36,867 nt of DNA, from positions 1-36,867 of the forward strand of contig JAFMGZ010000035.1 in assembly GCA_017854855.1 (NCBI GenBank), read 5' to 3'. This document shows positions 1-7,925 of the stretch, one piece after another. How positions within the stretch are numbered: position 1 is the first letter of the stretch; every line of letters starts with the position of its first letter. The notes beneath the pieces are model-generated. The model searched no databases, was not told the origin of the DNA, and saw only the letters and a list, made by a program, of their open reading frames with translations. Source of the stretch: Sulfitobacter sp. GTDB lineage: Bacteria > Pseudomonadota > Alphaproteobacteria > Rhodobacterales > Rhodobacteraceae. A program made the translations under genes and the position numbers.

Positions 1-1764
1 GTAGATCTCATGGGTCACCATGCCTTGGGTAAACAGCGCGTCAAACGGTTCGATCGCGGTTTCGGGCAGATGGCCCGTGATCTGCATCGCACGGGCAAAG
101 AAACGTGAATACAACAGGTGAAGGATCGCATGTTCGATGCCGCCGATATATTGATCGACGTTCATCCAGTATTTCGCATCTTCCATATTTGTGGGCGTTG
201 TTGCACGCGGCGCGGTGAAACGCGCGAAATACCACGACGAATCCACAAATGTATCCATCGTGTCGGTTTCACGCTTGGCGGGGATGCCGCAGGATGGGCA
301 GGCGCAGTCGCGCCATGTCGGATGACGGTCCAGCGGGTTGCCCGGCGTGTCGAAATCAACGTCATAGGGCAGCTCGATCGGCAGGTTCTCTTTCTTTTCG
401 GGCACCACGCCGCAGCTGTCGCAATGCACCACGGGAATGGGGCAGCCCCAGTAGCGCTGGCGTGACAGCCCCCAGTCGCGCAACCGAAACTTGGTCACAC
501 CCTGGCCTATCCCGTTGGCCTCGCAAAAGGCGATTGCCGCGTCGATGGCCTCTGTCCCGGTCTGCAGGGCTTCACCGGCGAAACCGCGGTTGTAGAAAAC
601 CTTTTCGGTTTTCGCGGGCACATAGGCCTCGTCCAGATCCTCGGGGCTGTCTTCGGAGGGCAGGAATGTCGAAATGATCGGCAGGCCGTATTTGGTGGCA
701 AATTCAAAGTCGCGCTGATCATGTGCCGGGCAGCCAAAAATGGCACCTGTCCCGTAGTCCATCAAGATGAAGTTCGCGATATAGACCGGCAGTTCAAGGG
801 ATGTATCAAACGGGTGACGCACGCGAATGCCGGTGTCAAAGCCCAGCTTTTCCGCCGTCTCAATCGCTTCTTCGGTGGTGCCACCCTTGCGGCATTCAGC
901 ACAGAAGCCGGCGACATCTTCACTCTCTTTTTCCAGCACTTTCGCCAACGGATGATCCGGTGAGATACCGACAAAGGATGCGCCCAACAGCGTATCGGGG
1001 CGGGTGGTATAGACCTCGATCCGGTCATGGCCTTCGGGGGCCTCAACGGTTGAGAAAGCAAATTGCAGACCGCGCGATTTGCCGATCCAGTTCGCTTGCA
1101 TCAGCTTGACCTTGGCGGGCCAGTTATCCAGCGTATCCAGCGCCTCAAGCAGTTCTTCGGAATGACCCGAGATCTTGAAGAACCACTGCGTCAACTCGCG
1201 CCGTTCCACCAGCGCACCGGACCGCCAGCCGCGACCGGCCTCCACCTGTTCATTGGCCAGAACGGTCATGTCGACCGGATCCCAGTTTACGATGGCGTTC
1301 TTGCGGTAAACCAATTCCGCCTCAAGAAAATCAAGGAACAAGGCCTGCTGCTGGCCGTAATACTCAGGATCGCAGGTTGCGAATTCGCGGGACCAGTCGA
1401 TCGACAGGCCCAGCGGCTTCATCTGGTCGCGCATGTCCTTGATGTTGCCATAGGTCCAATCCTTGGGGTGCCCCCCGATCGCCATGGCCGCATTTTCCGC
1501 AGGCATACCAAAGGCGTCCCAGCCCATCGGGTGCAGCACGTTGTGGCCGGTGGCAATCTTGTAGCGGGCAATCACATCTCCCATGGTGTAGTTGCGCACA
1601 TGGCCCATGTGAATGCGCCCTGATGGATAGGGGAACATCTCCAACACATAATACTTGGGCTTGTCTGCGGACCTGACAGCCTTGAAGATTTCGTTCTTTT
1701 CCCAGGCTTGCTGCCAACGGGCTTCGATTTCAGCAGGAGAGTATCGGGACATTGTTTGGGACAT
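1..1764 (-). CDS. leuS: Leucyl-tRNA synthetase, C-terminal part outside window
   Basis: Charges tRNA-Leu with leucine in the cytoplasm (class Ia synthetase). The N-terminal 588 codons are visible. The HIGH-type signature is present as [11 protein letters not shown] near residue 50, followed by the Rossmann core, a zinc-type segment (CPSCG) and the CP1 editing insertion in the middle. The KMSKS loop, expected near residue 620, lies beyond the left edge. Two in-frame ATGs exist, at 1764 and 1752; I prefer 1764 because AGAAGG lies about 13 bases upstream of it and much too far (25 bases) from the second. The DUF3576 lipoprotein gene lies upstream on the same strand, and the two are probably co-transcribed. 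Family assignment is certain; only the start is open. Confidence 0.97.
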   Translation of the reverse strand, partial: MSQTMSRYSPAEIEARWQQAWEKNEIFKAVRSADKPKYYVLEMFPYPSGRIHMGHVRNYTMGDVIARYKIATGHNVLHPMGWDAFGMPAENAAMAIGGHPKDWTYGNIKDMRDQMKPLGLSIDWSREFATCDPEYYGQQQALFLDFLEAELVYRKNAIVNWDPVDMTVLANEQVEAGRGWRSGALVERRELTQWFFKISGHSEELLEALDTLDNWPAKVKLMQANWIGKSRGLQFAFSTVEAPEGHDRIEVYTTRPDTLLGASFVGISPDHPLAKVLEKESEDVAGFCAECRKGGTTEEAIETAEKLGFDTGIRVRHPFDTSLELPVYIANFILMDYGTGAIFGCPAHDQRDFEFATKYGLPIISTFLPSEDSPEDLDEAYVPAKTEKVFYNRGFAGEALQTGTEAIDAAIAFCEANGIGQGVTKFRLRDWGLSRQRYWGCPIPVVHCDSCGVVPEKKENLPIELPYDVDFDTPGNPLDRHPTWRDCACPSCGIPAKRETDTMDTFVDSSWYFARFTAPRATTPTNMEDAKYWMNVDQYIGGIEHAILHLLYSRFFARAMQITGHLPETAIEPFDALFTQGMVTHEIY

Positions 1765-1853
1765 CTTGGGTTAGGGACCTTCTGGAATGGCAAACGCCGG
1801 GCTGTTTGGGAAAAACAGGGCCCGGCGTTGGAATTTTTGCGCGCTAGGCGGAA

Positions 1854-2354
1854 TTAAAACTTGTTATCGGCGATGCGCAACTCGCGTGCGCGGCTCAGGA
1901 TTGCATCTTCCACGGCGCGTGCTGTTGCGCGGCTGACCGGGCCGCCGCCACGTGTCTGCAGGGCAATGTTCAACGAACGTGCATCAAGCGCTGGATCGTC
2001 AATCAGCACCGTCGCCCGGTAAGAGCGACCACCGCCCGGCGGCGTGCCGTAACCTGTCACGATAACACCTGTGAAAGGATCGACAGATTGGATGGGCAGG
2101 AAATTCAACACCTCAAGCGAAGCCGCCCAGAGATAACGGTTCACCGCAACGGTGCTTTCGGACCTGTTGTTGCTGAAGATCGACCAGATCGTATTGCTTG
2201 GGTTTGTCTCGATGTTCTGGGGGTTATTTGCGTTCGTATATGTATCAGGACGGGTCGTCGCCTCGCTCCCGAGGTTACGCAGGCCGCCGCAGGCACCCAG
2301 CATAGATAGAATCACGACAGCGATTCCGATTCTGCAGACGGATTGTCGGGCCAT
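1854..2354 (-). CDS. DUF3576 family lipoprotein
   Basis: This 166-residue protein starts with a hydrophobic signal ending in a lipobox (SMLGAC, lipidated Cys at residue 22), so it should be a lipoprotein, probably in the outer membrane. The rest matches my memory of the alphaproteobacterial DUF3576 family, which in this group commonly lies next to leuS. No catalytic motif is visible and the molecular function is unknown. An AAGGAAA ribosome-binding site lies just before the ATG. It reads towards leuS with an 89-bp gap, and its start is shared with the 300-bp region upstream of the porin. A role in envelope maintenance is inferred only from lipidation and neighbours. Confidence 0.85.
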   Translation of the reverse strand: MARQSVCRIGIAVVILSMLGACGGLRNLGSEATTRPDTYTNANNPQNIETNPSNTIWSIFSNNRSESTVAVNRYLWAASLEVLNFLPIQSVDPFTGVIVTGYGTPPGGGRSYRATVLIDDPALDARSLNIALQTRGGGPVSRATARAVEDAILSRARELRIADNKF

Positions 2355-2461
2355 TGATGCTTTCCTTTGCCTGTTTGACCCATGGTCTAACCAAGCTGCG
2401 CTGCCGGAGCAAGATATATGTAGGGCGTCGATTCATAGTATAATGTCCAATGTACAAGTGC

Positions 2462-2521
2462 TTTCGCCCAGTTTCGCCGTTCTGGTCGTGACAGCGGTTT
2501 GGCAAAACTGTGGCAAAGCTG
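2462..2521 (+). promoter_or_regulatory. Paired direct repeats upstream of the porin
   Basis: The 300-bp gap 2355-2654 holds no gene. It contains two kinds of paired direct repeat. TTTCGCC occurs at 2462-2468 and 2472-2478, ten bases apart. TGGCAAAACTG at 2500-2510 is followed immediately by TGGCAAAGCTG at 2511-2521, eleven bases apart with one mismatch. OmpR/PhoB-type regulators characteristically bind direct repeats spaced by one helical turn, so these are candidate operator sites. A perfect TATAAT (2439-2444) lies upstream but has no convincing -35 at the right distance. GAGGG sits seven bases before the porin ATG. Confidence 0.4.
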
Positions 2522-2654
2522 CACCATTGGGCGCGGCAATAAGGCCAAGCGTTTTGTGCTTCTTGCAAACCAAGGGGCAATGGATGCAAACACCCTGCAT
2601 ACCCTTTCCGGATTCCCCGGTCTGGGCATGTGAATTCAAACCGAGGGAAAACTC

Positions 2655-3551
2655 ATGAAAAAAGTTCTCTTCGCTACAACGGCTCTGGTTGCGACCGCCG
2701 GTGTTGCAGCAGCAGACGTTACATTTGGTGGCTACGGCCGTTTTGGTGTATTGTTCACCGATCCAGTTGTTGGCAAATCCACAACAGACGTGACTTCACG
2801 TTTCCGCCTGCAGATCGACGCGACAGCAGAATCTGATGCCGGCGTTACAATGGGTGCACGCGTTCGTATCCAGCAGAACGAATCCGACGCAGTAAACACT
2901 GGCACAGGCATCAACGGCGTTCGCTTCTTCGCACGTTCCGGTGGTCTGGAAGTCGGCGTTGGCAACATCTACGGCGCTCTGGAATTCATGCCTGGCATGT
3001 ACCCAATCGATCTGGGTCTGACCGGTCTGGGTTACGACTACACAGCCTACAACTTCGGTGCTGACGCGTACTCCTCCGGTGGCGCAGGTTCCGCTGGTAA
3101 GAACGGCGTAGAAGTAATGTACTCCATGGGTGACTTCTCCGTGCACGTATCTGCTTCCGAAAGCGGCCCTGCTGGCAGCACACGTACAGCTGCACACGCT
3201 GCTTACACGTTCAGCGGCTGGACTGTTGCACTTGGTGCACAGGACTCCGATAACGCAGCTGACACAGAGTTCGCAGCATCCGTTGGCGGTTCCATCGGTC
3301 CAGTTGACCTGACACTGGCATTCGCAGACAACGGCACAAAGGGCGATCACATCGTTCTGGCCGGTCGCTTTGATGTTGGCGCAGCAACAAACGTAGAAGT
3401 CTACGTTGCAGACGCTGACAACCAGCCTGACACAGGCTTCGGCATCGACTTCAACCACGACCTGGGCGGCGGTACATCCCTGCGCGGTGGTGTTGCGAAG
3501 CGTATGTCCGGTGCGACACAAGCTGACCTGGGTGTGCGCTTCAACTTCTAA
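2655..3551 (+). CDS. Outer-membrane porin
   Basis: A 298-residue general porin of the Rhodobacter type, forming diffusion channels in the outer membrane. Residues 1-20 are a clear Sec signal peptide, with cleavage expected after the AAA before DVTFGG. The mature chain is rich in Gly, aromatic and alternating residues typical of beta strands, and it ends in a Phe (GVRFNF), the recognised sorting signal of outer-membrane barrels. Codon choice differs sharply from the neighbours: GCA/GCT, ACA, GTT, CGT and TCC dominate where nearby genes use GCC, ACC and CGC. This is expected for a very highly expressed gene. It is followed by a strong terminator, and direct repeats upstream suggest response-regulator control. 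Confidence 0.92.
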   Translation: MKKVLFATTALVATAGVAAADVTFGGYGRFGVLFTDPVVGKSTTDVTSRFRLQIDATAESDAGVTMGARVRIQQNESDAVNTGTGINGVRFFARSGGLEVGVGNIYGALEFMPGMYPIDLGLTGLGYDYTAYNFGADAYSSGGAGSAGKNGVEVMYSMGDFSVHVSASESGPAGSTRTAAHAAYTFSGWTVALGAQDSDNAADTEFAASVGGSIGPVDLTLAFADNGTKGDHIVLAGRFDVGAATNVEVYVADADNQPDTGFGIDFNHDLGGGTSLRGGVAKRMSGATQADLGVRFNF

Positions 3552-3574
3552 GTTGAACGTCACTTAAGTGATCT

Positions 3575-3607
3575 GGGGCGGGCCTTTGGCCTGCCCCTTT
3601 TCTTTTG
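3575..3607 (+). terminator. Rho-independent terminator of the porin
   Basis: GGGGCGGGCC, a short TTT loop and GGCCTGCCCC form a ten-pair stem with one G-T wobble, followed by TTTTCTTTT. It begins 24 bases after the porin stop codon. Confidence 0.9.
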
Positions 3608-3652
3608 TGCGCCCATATTGTTACGTGATGATCACACACCAAAGGGAAGCAC

Positions 3653-4306
3653 ATGAGCCTGCCAGACATTATCGCCCGTATCGCCCAAGCTGAAAAAGAC
3701 GCGGGCCGCCCCCAAGGATCGGTCCATCTGATTGCCGTCAGCAAGGTACAGCCCAATGAACGCGTCCGCGCGGTGTTGGAGCAGGGCCACCGCTGCTTTG
3801 GCGAAAACAAGGTTCAGGAAGCCGCCGGTAAATGGCCTGACTTCAGACAAGAGTTTCCTGGCGTAGATTTGCACCTGATCGGCCCGCTACAGTCCAACAA
3901 AACCCGTCAGGCCGTTGGTCTGTTTGATGCCATTCACACGCTGGACCGGCCCAAACTGGCGACAGCCCTGGCCCGTATCGCCCAGGAAGAAGGGCGTTGC
4001 CCGGATCTGTTCATTCAGGTCAATACCGGCGAAGAGCCGCAAAAGGCGGGCGTGATGCCAGCCGACACCGATAAATTCGTGGCTGAATGTCTCGCACTTG
4101 ATCTGCCCGTCAAAGGGTTGATGTGCATCCCGCCGGTTGACGAAGAACCGTCACTTCATTTCGCGCTTTTGGCGAAAATGGCGGCGCGAAACGGGCTGTC
4201 TGGCCTGTCCATGGGCATGAGCGGTGATTTTGAACGTGCCATCGCGCTTGGTGCCACGCATGTACGGGTGGGCTCTGCGATCTTTGGCGAACGTGTTCCG
4301 GCATAA
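3653..4306 (+). CDS. yggS: YggS/PROSC-family pyridoxal-phosphate homeostasis protein
   Basis: A 217-residue single-domain fold-type III PLP-binding protein that buffers free pyridoxal phosphate and influences amino-acid and vitamin B6 balance; no enzyme activity is established for the family. The PLP lysine is K31 in the motif AVSK, followed by FGENKVQE, HLIGPLQSNK and the C-terminal SMGMSGDFERAI and GATHVRVGSAIFG, all hallmarks of the family. Length is slightly short of the usual 225-235. An AAAGGGAAG ribosome-binding site precedes the ATG. It follows the porin terminator and probably has its own promoter in the 45 bases between. Confidence 0.93.
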   Translation: MSLPDIIARIAQAEKDAGRPQGSVHLIAVSKVQPNERVRAVLEQGHRCFGENKVQEAAGKWPDFRQEFPGVDLHLIGPLQSNKTRQAVGLFDAIHTLDRPKLATALARIAQEEGRCPDLFIQVNTGEEPQKAGVMPADTDKFVAECLALDLPVKGLMCIPPVDEEPSLHFALLAKMAARNGLSGLSMGMSGDFERAIALGATHVRVGSAIFGERVPA

Positions 4307-4383
4307 ATCGTCTATCGGACTGCCTGATATAGGATAGGGCGGCAATGCTTCAGCCGACAGGCGGCTTGGCTCATCTGGCCGCG

Positions 4384-4887
4384 TTACAGCACGATCAGCC
4401 GGGTGCGATGTTTGATCTGAGGCGCGATGCGCCTGATGTCACCCCGCCGCAGCGCAATGCAGCCTTCGGTCGGATAGCCGGGCCTGCGCCACTGGTGGAT
4501 GAAAATCGCGGACCCGCGCCCGGGCACGGCATAGGGCCAGTTCCAATCGGTCAGCAGAATCAGATCATAAAGCGGATCGGCCCGGCGCAGCGTTTCATGG
4601 CTGGGCGGATAGGGCGCGCGCACCATCATGTTATAGTCTTCGTCGGTCGGGTCGTCAGACCACAGGTCACCGGGCCGGATCGGCACGGCCCAATCTGCGG
4701 GGCGGGCCATCCGGTCAGGCCGGTACAGCATCCCCACAATCCGGTGTATGCCCTGCGGTGTTCCCCCGTCGCCCTCGCGTTTGGTGCCAGTGATGCCGCC
4801 CTTGCCGATGGTGCAGGGATAGGTCCGCCCCAAGAAGCGAAGCCCCTTGGGGGTCAGCACCATATCCCAAACCGACATCCGCCGCAT
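4384..4887 (-). CDS. L,D-transpeptidase-like (YkuD domain) protein
   Basis: A 167-residue protein with the YkuD catalytic core: H131 (IHQW) and C143 in TEGCIAL, spaced as in L,D-transpeptidases, which cross-link peptidoglycan peptides or attach proteins to them. The start overlaps the ribA stop as TGATG (stop 4889-4887, ATG 4887-4885), so translation is probably coupled; a GTG at 4890 would add one residue. Unusually there is no visible signal peptide or membrane anchor, although family members normally act in the periplasm. It could therefore be exported by an unrecognised route or have another role. The fold assignment is strong; the physiological substrate is unknown. Confidence 0.85.
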   Translation of the reverse strand: MRRMSVWDMVLTPKGLRFLGRTYPCTIGKGGITGTKREGDGGTPQGIHRIVGMLYRPDRMARPADWAVPIRPGDLWSDDPTDEDYNMMVRAPYPPSHETLRRADPLYDLILLTDWNWPYAVPGRGSAIFIHQWRRPGYPTEGCIALRRGDIRRIAPQIKHRTRLIVL

Positions 4888-5975
4888 CACAGCAGATGCC
4901 CGGACTTGGCTGCCTTGGTCGCCAGATAGGCCGCATTATGGCGGTTTTCACCAACCCGCAGCGGCACGCGTTCGGTGACATCCACCCCGCTGGCTTTCAT
5001 CATCTCGACCTTGCGCGGATTGTTGGTCAGCAGGCGCACGGCGGCAAAGCCCATGGATTTCAGAATATCCGCACCCAGCCTAAAGTCGCGCTCATCATCC
5101 TCAAAGCCCAGCCGGTGATTGGCCTCCACGGTGTCAAACCCCTGATCCTGCAGCGAATAGGCGCGCATCTTGTTGGCCAATCCAATGCCGCGCCCCTCTT
5201 GGTTGAGGTACAGCAGGACCCCGTGGCCCTCTTCGCCCATCTGTGCCAATGCGGCGCGCAACTGGGGGCCGCAATCGCATTTCAGACTGCCCATCAGGTC
5301 GCCGGTGAAACAGGCGGAATGCAGGCGTGCGAGGACCGGTTTGCTCCGGTCCGGGGTCCCGATCTCTATTGCGTAATGTTCTTCTCCGCCGTCTTCGGGG
5401 CGGAAAATATGCAGTCGTCCCGCCTCTGACACTTCCATGGGCAACCGTGCGTTGACCACCGGGTGCAGCGGGCTGCGCTGCGCCAATGCAGGGGCGGCGG
5501 CGGCCAGATCAATGCTGGTCAGACCGTGCTGTGCAGCGAAATCCCGGCGGCCACCCAGATCCAGAACCAATACGGCCGGCAGCAGCCTTGCCGATTTGGC
5601 CAGTTGCAATGCGGCGCGGTGTACCTCAGCCGTGCCGCCCCTTGCACAAGAGAAGGGCCCCTTCATCGGTGCACGCAGATCATCGGCGGGGTTTGCAATG
5701 CTTTGCACCCAAGCCGGTGTCGCATCCGCTGGCAAGATGATCCGGGCCAGATCACCGTCATAGACCCGCGCCTTCAGGGTCTCTGCCCGCCGCGCCGTGA
5801 TCGCCAGAACGGGTTGGCCCCCCAAGGCCAGCAAATCGGCCAGCCGCTGTGCCGTCAATGTCTCAGCCGCCATGACAACAGACTGTGTGGCACCCGCCAG
5901 TACAACAGGAACACCCATGCGCAGATCGGCACGCGCGCGGGCCAACTGCTCTGTTATGTCGGGGGCGAAGGTCAT
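4887..5975 (-). CDS. ribA: GTP cyclohydrolase II with degenerate RibB-like N-terminal domain
   Basis: Opens GTP to 2,5-diamino-6-ribosylamino-pyrimidinone phosphate, the first riboflavin step. The C-terminal half (about residues 175-345 of 362) has all RibA hallmarks: zinc ligands C222, C233 and C235 in [28 protein letters not shown], the RLGF segment and RLLTNNPRK. The N-terminal 170 residues resemble the fold of 3,4-dihydroxybutanone-phosphate synthase (for example [21 protein letters not shown]) but lack its acidic catalytic motif of the DDEDRE type, so RibB activity is not expected here. The gene diverges from the response-regulator gene and is translationally coupled to the downstream YkuD gene. 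Confidence 0.93.
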   Translation of the reverse strand: MTFAPDITEQLARARADLRMGVPVVLAGATQSVVMAAETLTAQRLADLLALGGQPVLAITARRAETLKARVYDGDLARIILPADATPAWVQSIANPADDLRAPMKGPFSCARGGTAEVHRAALQLAKSARLLPAVLVLDLGGRRDFAAQHGLTSIDLAAAAPALAQRSPLHPVVNARLPMEVSEAGRLHIFRPEDGGEEHYAIEIGTPDRSKPVLARLHSACFTGDLMGSLKCDCGPQLRAALAQMGEEGHGVLLYLNQEGRGIGLANKMRAYSLQDQGFDTVEANHRLGFEDDERDFRLGADILKSMGFAAVRLLTNNPRKVEMMKASGVDVTERVPLRVGENRHNAAYLATKAAKSGHLL

Positions 5976-6143
5976 TTTTTGTTACGATTCCAAAATCAAT
6001 TTGAAAGATATCTATGCCAACAGGGGCAGAATTGAAACATTTGAGCGGTTTTCCCACACGACGATGTGAATGACACCTTCGGTTCCTTGTCAGATCAGCA
6101 CTTCGCACACATTTGTTACTGACAACATGGTGGAGGCGGTATT
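5976..6143. promoter_or_regulatory. Divergent promoter region between ribA and the response regulator
   Basis: These 168 bases separate two divergent genes and must hold the promoter of at least one of them. The part next to ribA is AT-rich. A minus-strand TTGGCA about 17 bases from GATTTT is a weak candidate for ribA. A TTGTCA near 6095 faces the response regulator but has no good -10. GGAGG lies seven bases before the regulator ATG. I see no riboflavin (FMN) riboswitch and no clear palindrome. Confidence 0.4.
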
Positions 6144-6830
6144 ATGGCACAGCTCAAGAAAATCCTATTGGTCGATGATGATGACGATCTGCGCGAAGCG
6201 TTGAGCGAACAATTGATCATGACCGAAGACTTCGATGTCTTCGAGGCGGCCAACGGTGCCGACGGCATGTCCCGCGCCAAAGAGGCAATCTATGATCTGG
6301 TGATCCTCGACGTGGGCCTGCCCGATACCGATGGCCGTGAATTGTGCCGCCTGATGCGCAAACAGGGCGTCAAAAGCCCGATCATGATGCTGACCGGTCA
6401 TGATGGGGACGCGGACACGATTCTGGGCCTGGACGCCGGTGCCAATGATTATGTCTCAAAGCCGTTCAAGTTTCCGGTGCTGCTGGCGCGAATCCGTGCC
6501 CAGCTGCGACAGCACGAACAATCCGAGGATGCCATATTTCAGCTGGGACCCTATACCTTCAAACCCTCGATGAAGATGTTGATCACCCAGGACGACAAAA
6601 AGGTGCGCCTGACCGAGAAAGAGACCAATATCCTCAAGTTTTTATACCGATCCGACGAAGGCGTCGTGCCCCGCGATGTGCTGCTGCATGAGGTTTGGGG
6701 CTATAATGCCGGTGTGACGACCCACACGTTGGAAACGCATATTTACCGTTTGCGCCAGAAAATAGAACCAGATCCGTCCAATGCGCGCCTTCTTGTGACC
6801 GAATCTGGTGGCTATAGATTGATGAGCTGA
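6144..6830 (+). CDS. OmpR-family response regulator, CenR-like
   Basis: A 228-residue two-component response regulator. The receiver domain (1-120) has the acidic pocket DDDDD at 11-15, phospho-acceptor D56 (ILDVGLPD), T84 and K106 (SKPF). The C-terminal winged helix (about 130-228) ends with the usual recognition helix and YRLMS hairpin. The segment TILGLDAGANDYVSKPFKF and the following linker resemble CenR, the essential envelope regulator of Caulobacter and Rhodobacter, but this is from memory. No histidine kinase lies next to it, as is usual for cenR. It is preceded by a good GGAGG site and followed by a possible small RNA and a terminator. The regulator class is certain; the CenR identity is about even. 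Confidence 0.9.
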   Translation: MAQLKKILLVDDDDDLREALSEQLIMTEDFDVFEAANGADGMSRAKEAIYDLVILDVGLPDTDGRELCRLMRKQGVKSPIMMLTGHDGDADTILGLDAGANDYVSKPFKFPVLLARIRAQLRQHEQSEDAIFQLGPYTFKPSMKMLITQDDKKVRLTEKETNILKFLYRSDEGVVPRDVLLHEVWGYNAGVTTHTLETHIYRLRQKIEPDPSNARLLVTESGGYRLMS

Positions 6831-6983
6831 GCCGGGAACTCCTCCCATGCTTGGTGGTAACGAGTAGCGTTTTACCTGTTTGGTGCGTGACAGCTCAGTA
6901 TGAGCCCCGAAGTTTGTGTCCGGGTGACTGACACATTCCTCCCTGTTGAACTGGGCCGGGCCTTCGGGCTCGGCCGCCTTTTT
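6831..6983 (+). ncRNA. Possible 3'-UTR or small RNA with CUCCUCCC motif
   Basis: The 250 bases between the response regulator and xthA hold no credible gene. The first 150 are structured. CTCCTCCC at 6839-6846 is an exact anti-Shine-Dalgarno octamer, and a second CCTCCC lies at 6938-6943. A hairpin pairs GGTAA (6856-6860) with TTACC (6872-6876), and another pairs GCTCA (6893-6897) with TGAGC (6901-6905). A strong terminator closes the unit. Rhodobacter CcsR/cuckoo small RNAs carry CUCCUCCC loops, which this resembles, but the loops here are not clean and no separate promoter is evident. It may simply be the 3' UTR of the regulator mRNA. Confidence 0.35.
6954..6983 (+). terminator. Rho-independent terminator before xthA
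   Basis: GGCCGGGCC and GGGCTCGGCC form a GC-rich hairpin around a TTC loop, followed by GCC and five T residues (6979-6983). It lies 124 bases after the response-regulator stop codon and closes that transcript. Confidence 0.8.
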
Positions 6984-7080
6984 AACACGACGATCTCTTG
7001 GCATGTCCCTGATTTCGCCATGGCGGCTTGTCCGACCAAAGGTTAGGGTGCGCGTCAGATCATCAGCGGAGCCTCAACAC

Positions 7081-7869
7081 ATGTCCTTTTCCCTTGCCAC
7101 CTGGAATATCAACTCGGTTCGCCTGCGTGAACCTTTGGTGATACGGATGCTGGCGGAACACGGACCCGATGTGCTGTGCCTGCAAGAATGCAAAAGCCCC
7201 GTGGACAAGATCCCGCTGGAGGGGTTTCGGGCTGCAGGCTACAACCATATCGTGGCGCGGGGGCAAAAGGGCTATAACGGCGTGGCAATCCTGTCCAAGC
7301 TGCCGTTGGAAGACGCGGGCGACAAGGACTTTGCCTCGCTCGGCCATGCCCGCCATGTCGCCGCGCGACTTGAGAATGGCACCACAATCCATAACTTTTA
7401 TGTTCCCGCAGGGGGCGACAAACCTGACCGCGCCGTGAATGAGAAATTCGGCCAGAAAATGGATTACCTGGCAGAAATGCGCGATTGGTTCCATGCCGAA
7501 CAGCCGCAAAAGGCCATTTTGGTCGGTGACCTGAACATTGCCCCGCGCGAGGATGACGTTTGGGACCACAAGAAATTGCTCAAGGTTGTCAGCCACACCC
7601 CCGTAGAAGTGGAAGCGCTGGGTGCCACACAGGATGCAGGCGGTTGGGTGGACATCACCCGGCAGGACATTCCGCAAGGCAAGCTCTATAGCTGGTGGTC
7701 CTATCGCGCAGCAGATTGGGACACCGCAGACAAGGGGCGCAGGCTGGATCATATCTGGGCCACGTCCGATATTTCAAACGCCGGACATTCCAGCCATATC
7801 CAACGCGCGGTCCGCGGCTGGGAACAACCCAGCGACCATGCACCGGTTTTTGCAACCTTTGACCTTTGA
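7081..7869 (+). CDS. xthA: Exodeoxyribonuclease III (AP endonuclease)
   Basis: A 262-residue Mg-dependent exonuclease III/AP endonuclease that cuts DNA at abasic sites in base-excision repair. Visible family motifs are ATWNINSVR at the N terminus, LCLQECK with the metal-binding Glu, YNGVAIL, VGDLNIAP with the catalytic Asp-Asn pair, RLDHIW and the final SDHAPV. The reading frame stays open upstream to 6946, but that stretch runs through the terminator hairpin and encodes nothing like the family. The ATG at 7081, with GGAG eleven bases upstream, gives the normal length. A candidate promoter for the next gene overlaps its stop codon. Confidence 0.95.
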   Translation: MSFSLATWNINSVRLREPLVIRMLAEHGPDVLCLQECKSPVDKIPLEGFRAAGYNHIVARGQKGYNGVAILSKLPLEDAGDKDFASLGHARHVAARLENGTTIHNFYVPAGGDKPDRAVNEKFGQKMDYLAEMRDWFHAEQPQKAILVGDLNIAPREDDVWDHKKLLKVVSHTPVEVEALGATQDAGGWVDITRQDIPQGKLYSWWSYRAADWDTADKGRRLDHIWATSDISNAGHSSHIQRAVRGWEQPSDHAPVFATFDL

Positions 7870-7895
7870 ATTGCCGGCCAAAACGCTCATATAAC
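7866..7895 (+). promoter_or_regulatory. Candidate sigma-70 promoter for the thioredoxin-TPR gene
   Basis: TTGAAT (7866-7871) and TATAAC (7890-7895) are separated by 18 bases, and the following gene starts 31 bases downstream. The -35 overlaps the xthA stop codon. The match is by eye only. Confidence 0.35.
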
Positions 7896-7925
7896 CCTCA
7901 AACGCGACCAAGCGAGGAATGACAA

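Noticed and set aside
2439..2444. TATAAT upstream of the porin as its -10 box
   Set aside because: It is over 200 bases from the start codon and the bases 16 to 18 upstream of it do not form a -35 element.
2796..3563. 255-codon Cys-rich open frame on the minus strand across the porin gene
   Set aside because: It mirrors the porin's biased codons, has no ribosome-binding site and no family resemblance. The plus-strand porin has a signal peptide, barrel pattern and terminal Phe.
6946..7080. N-terminal extension of xthA
   Set aside because: The frame is open, but it crosses the terminator hairpin and encodes residues foreign to the family; ATG 7081 gives the standard length.
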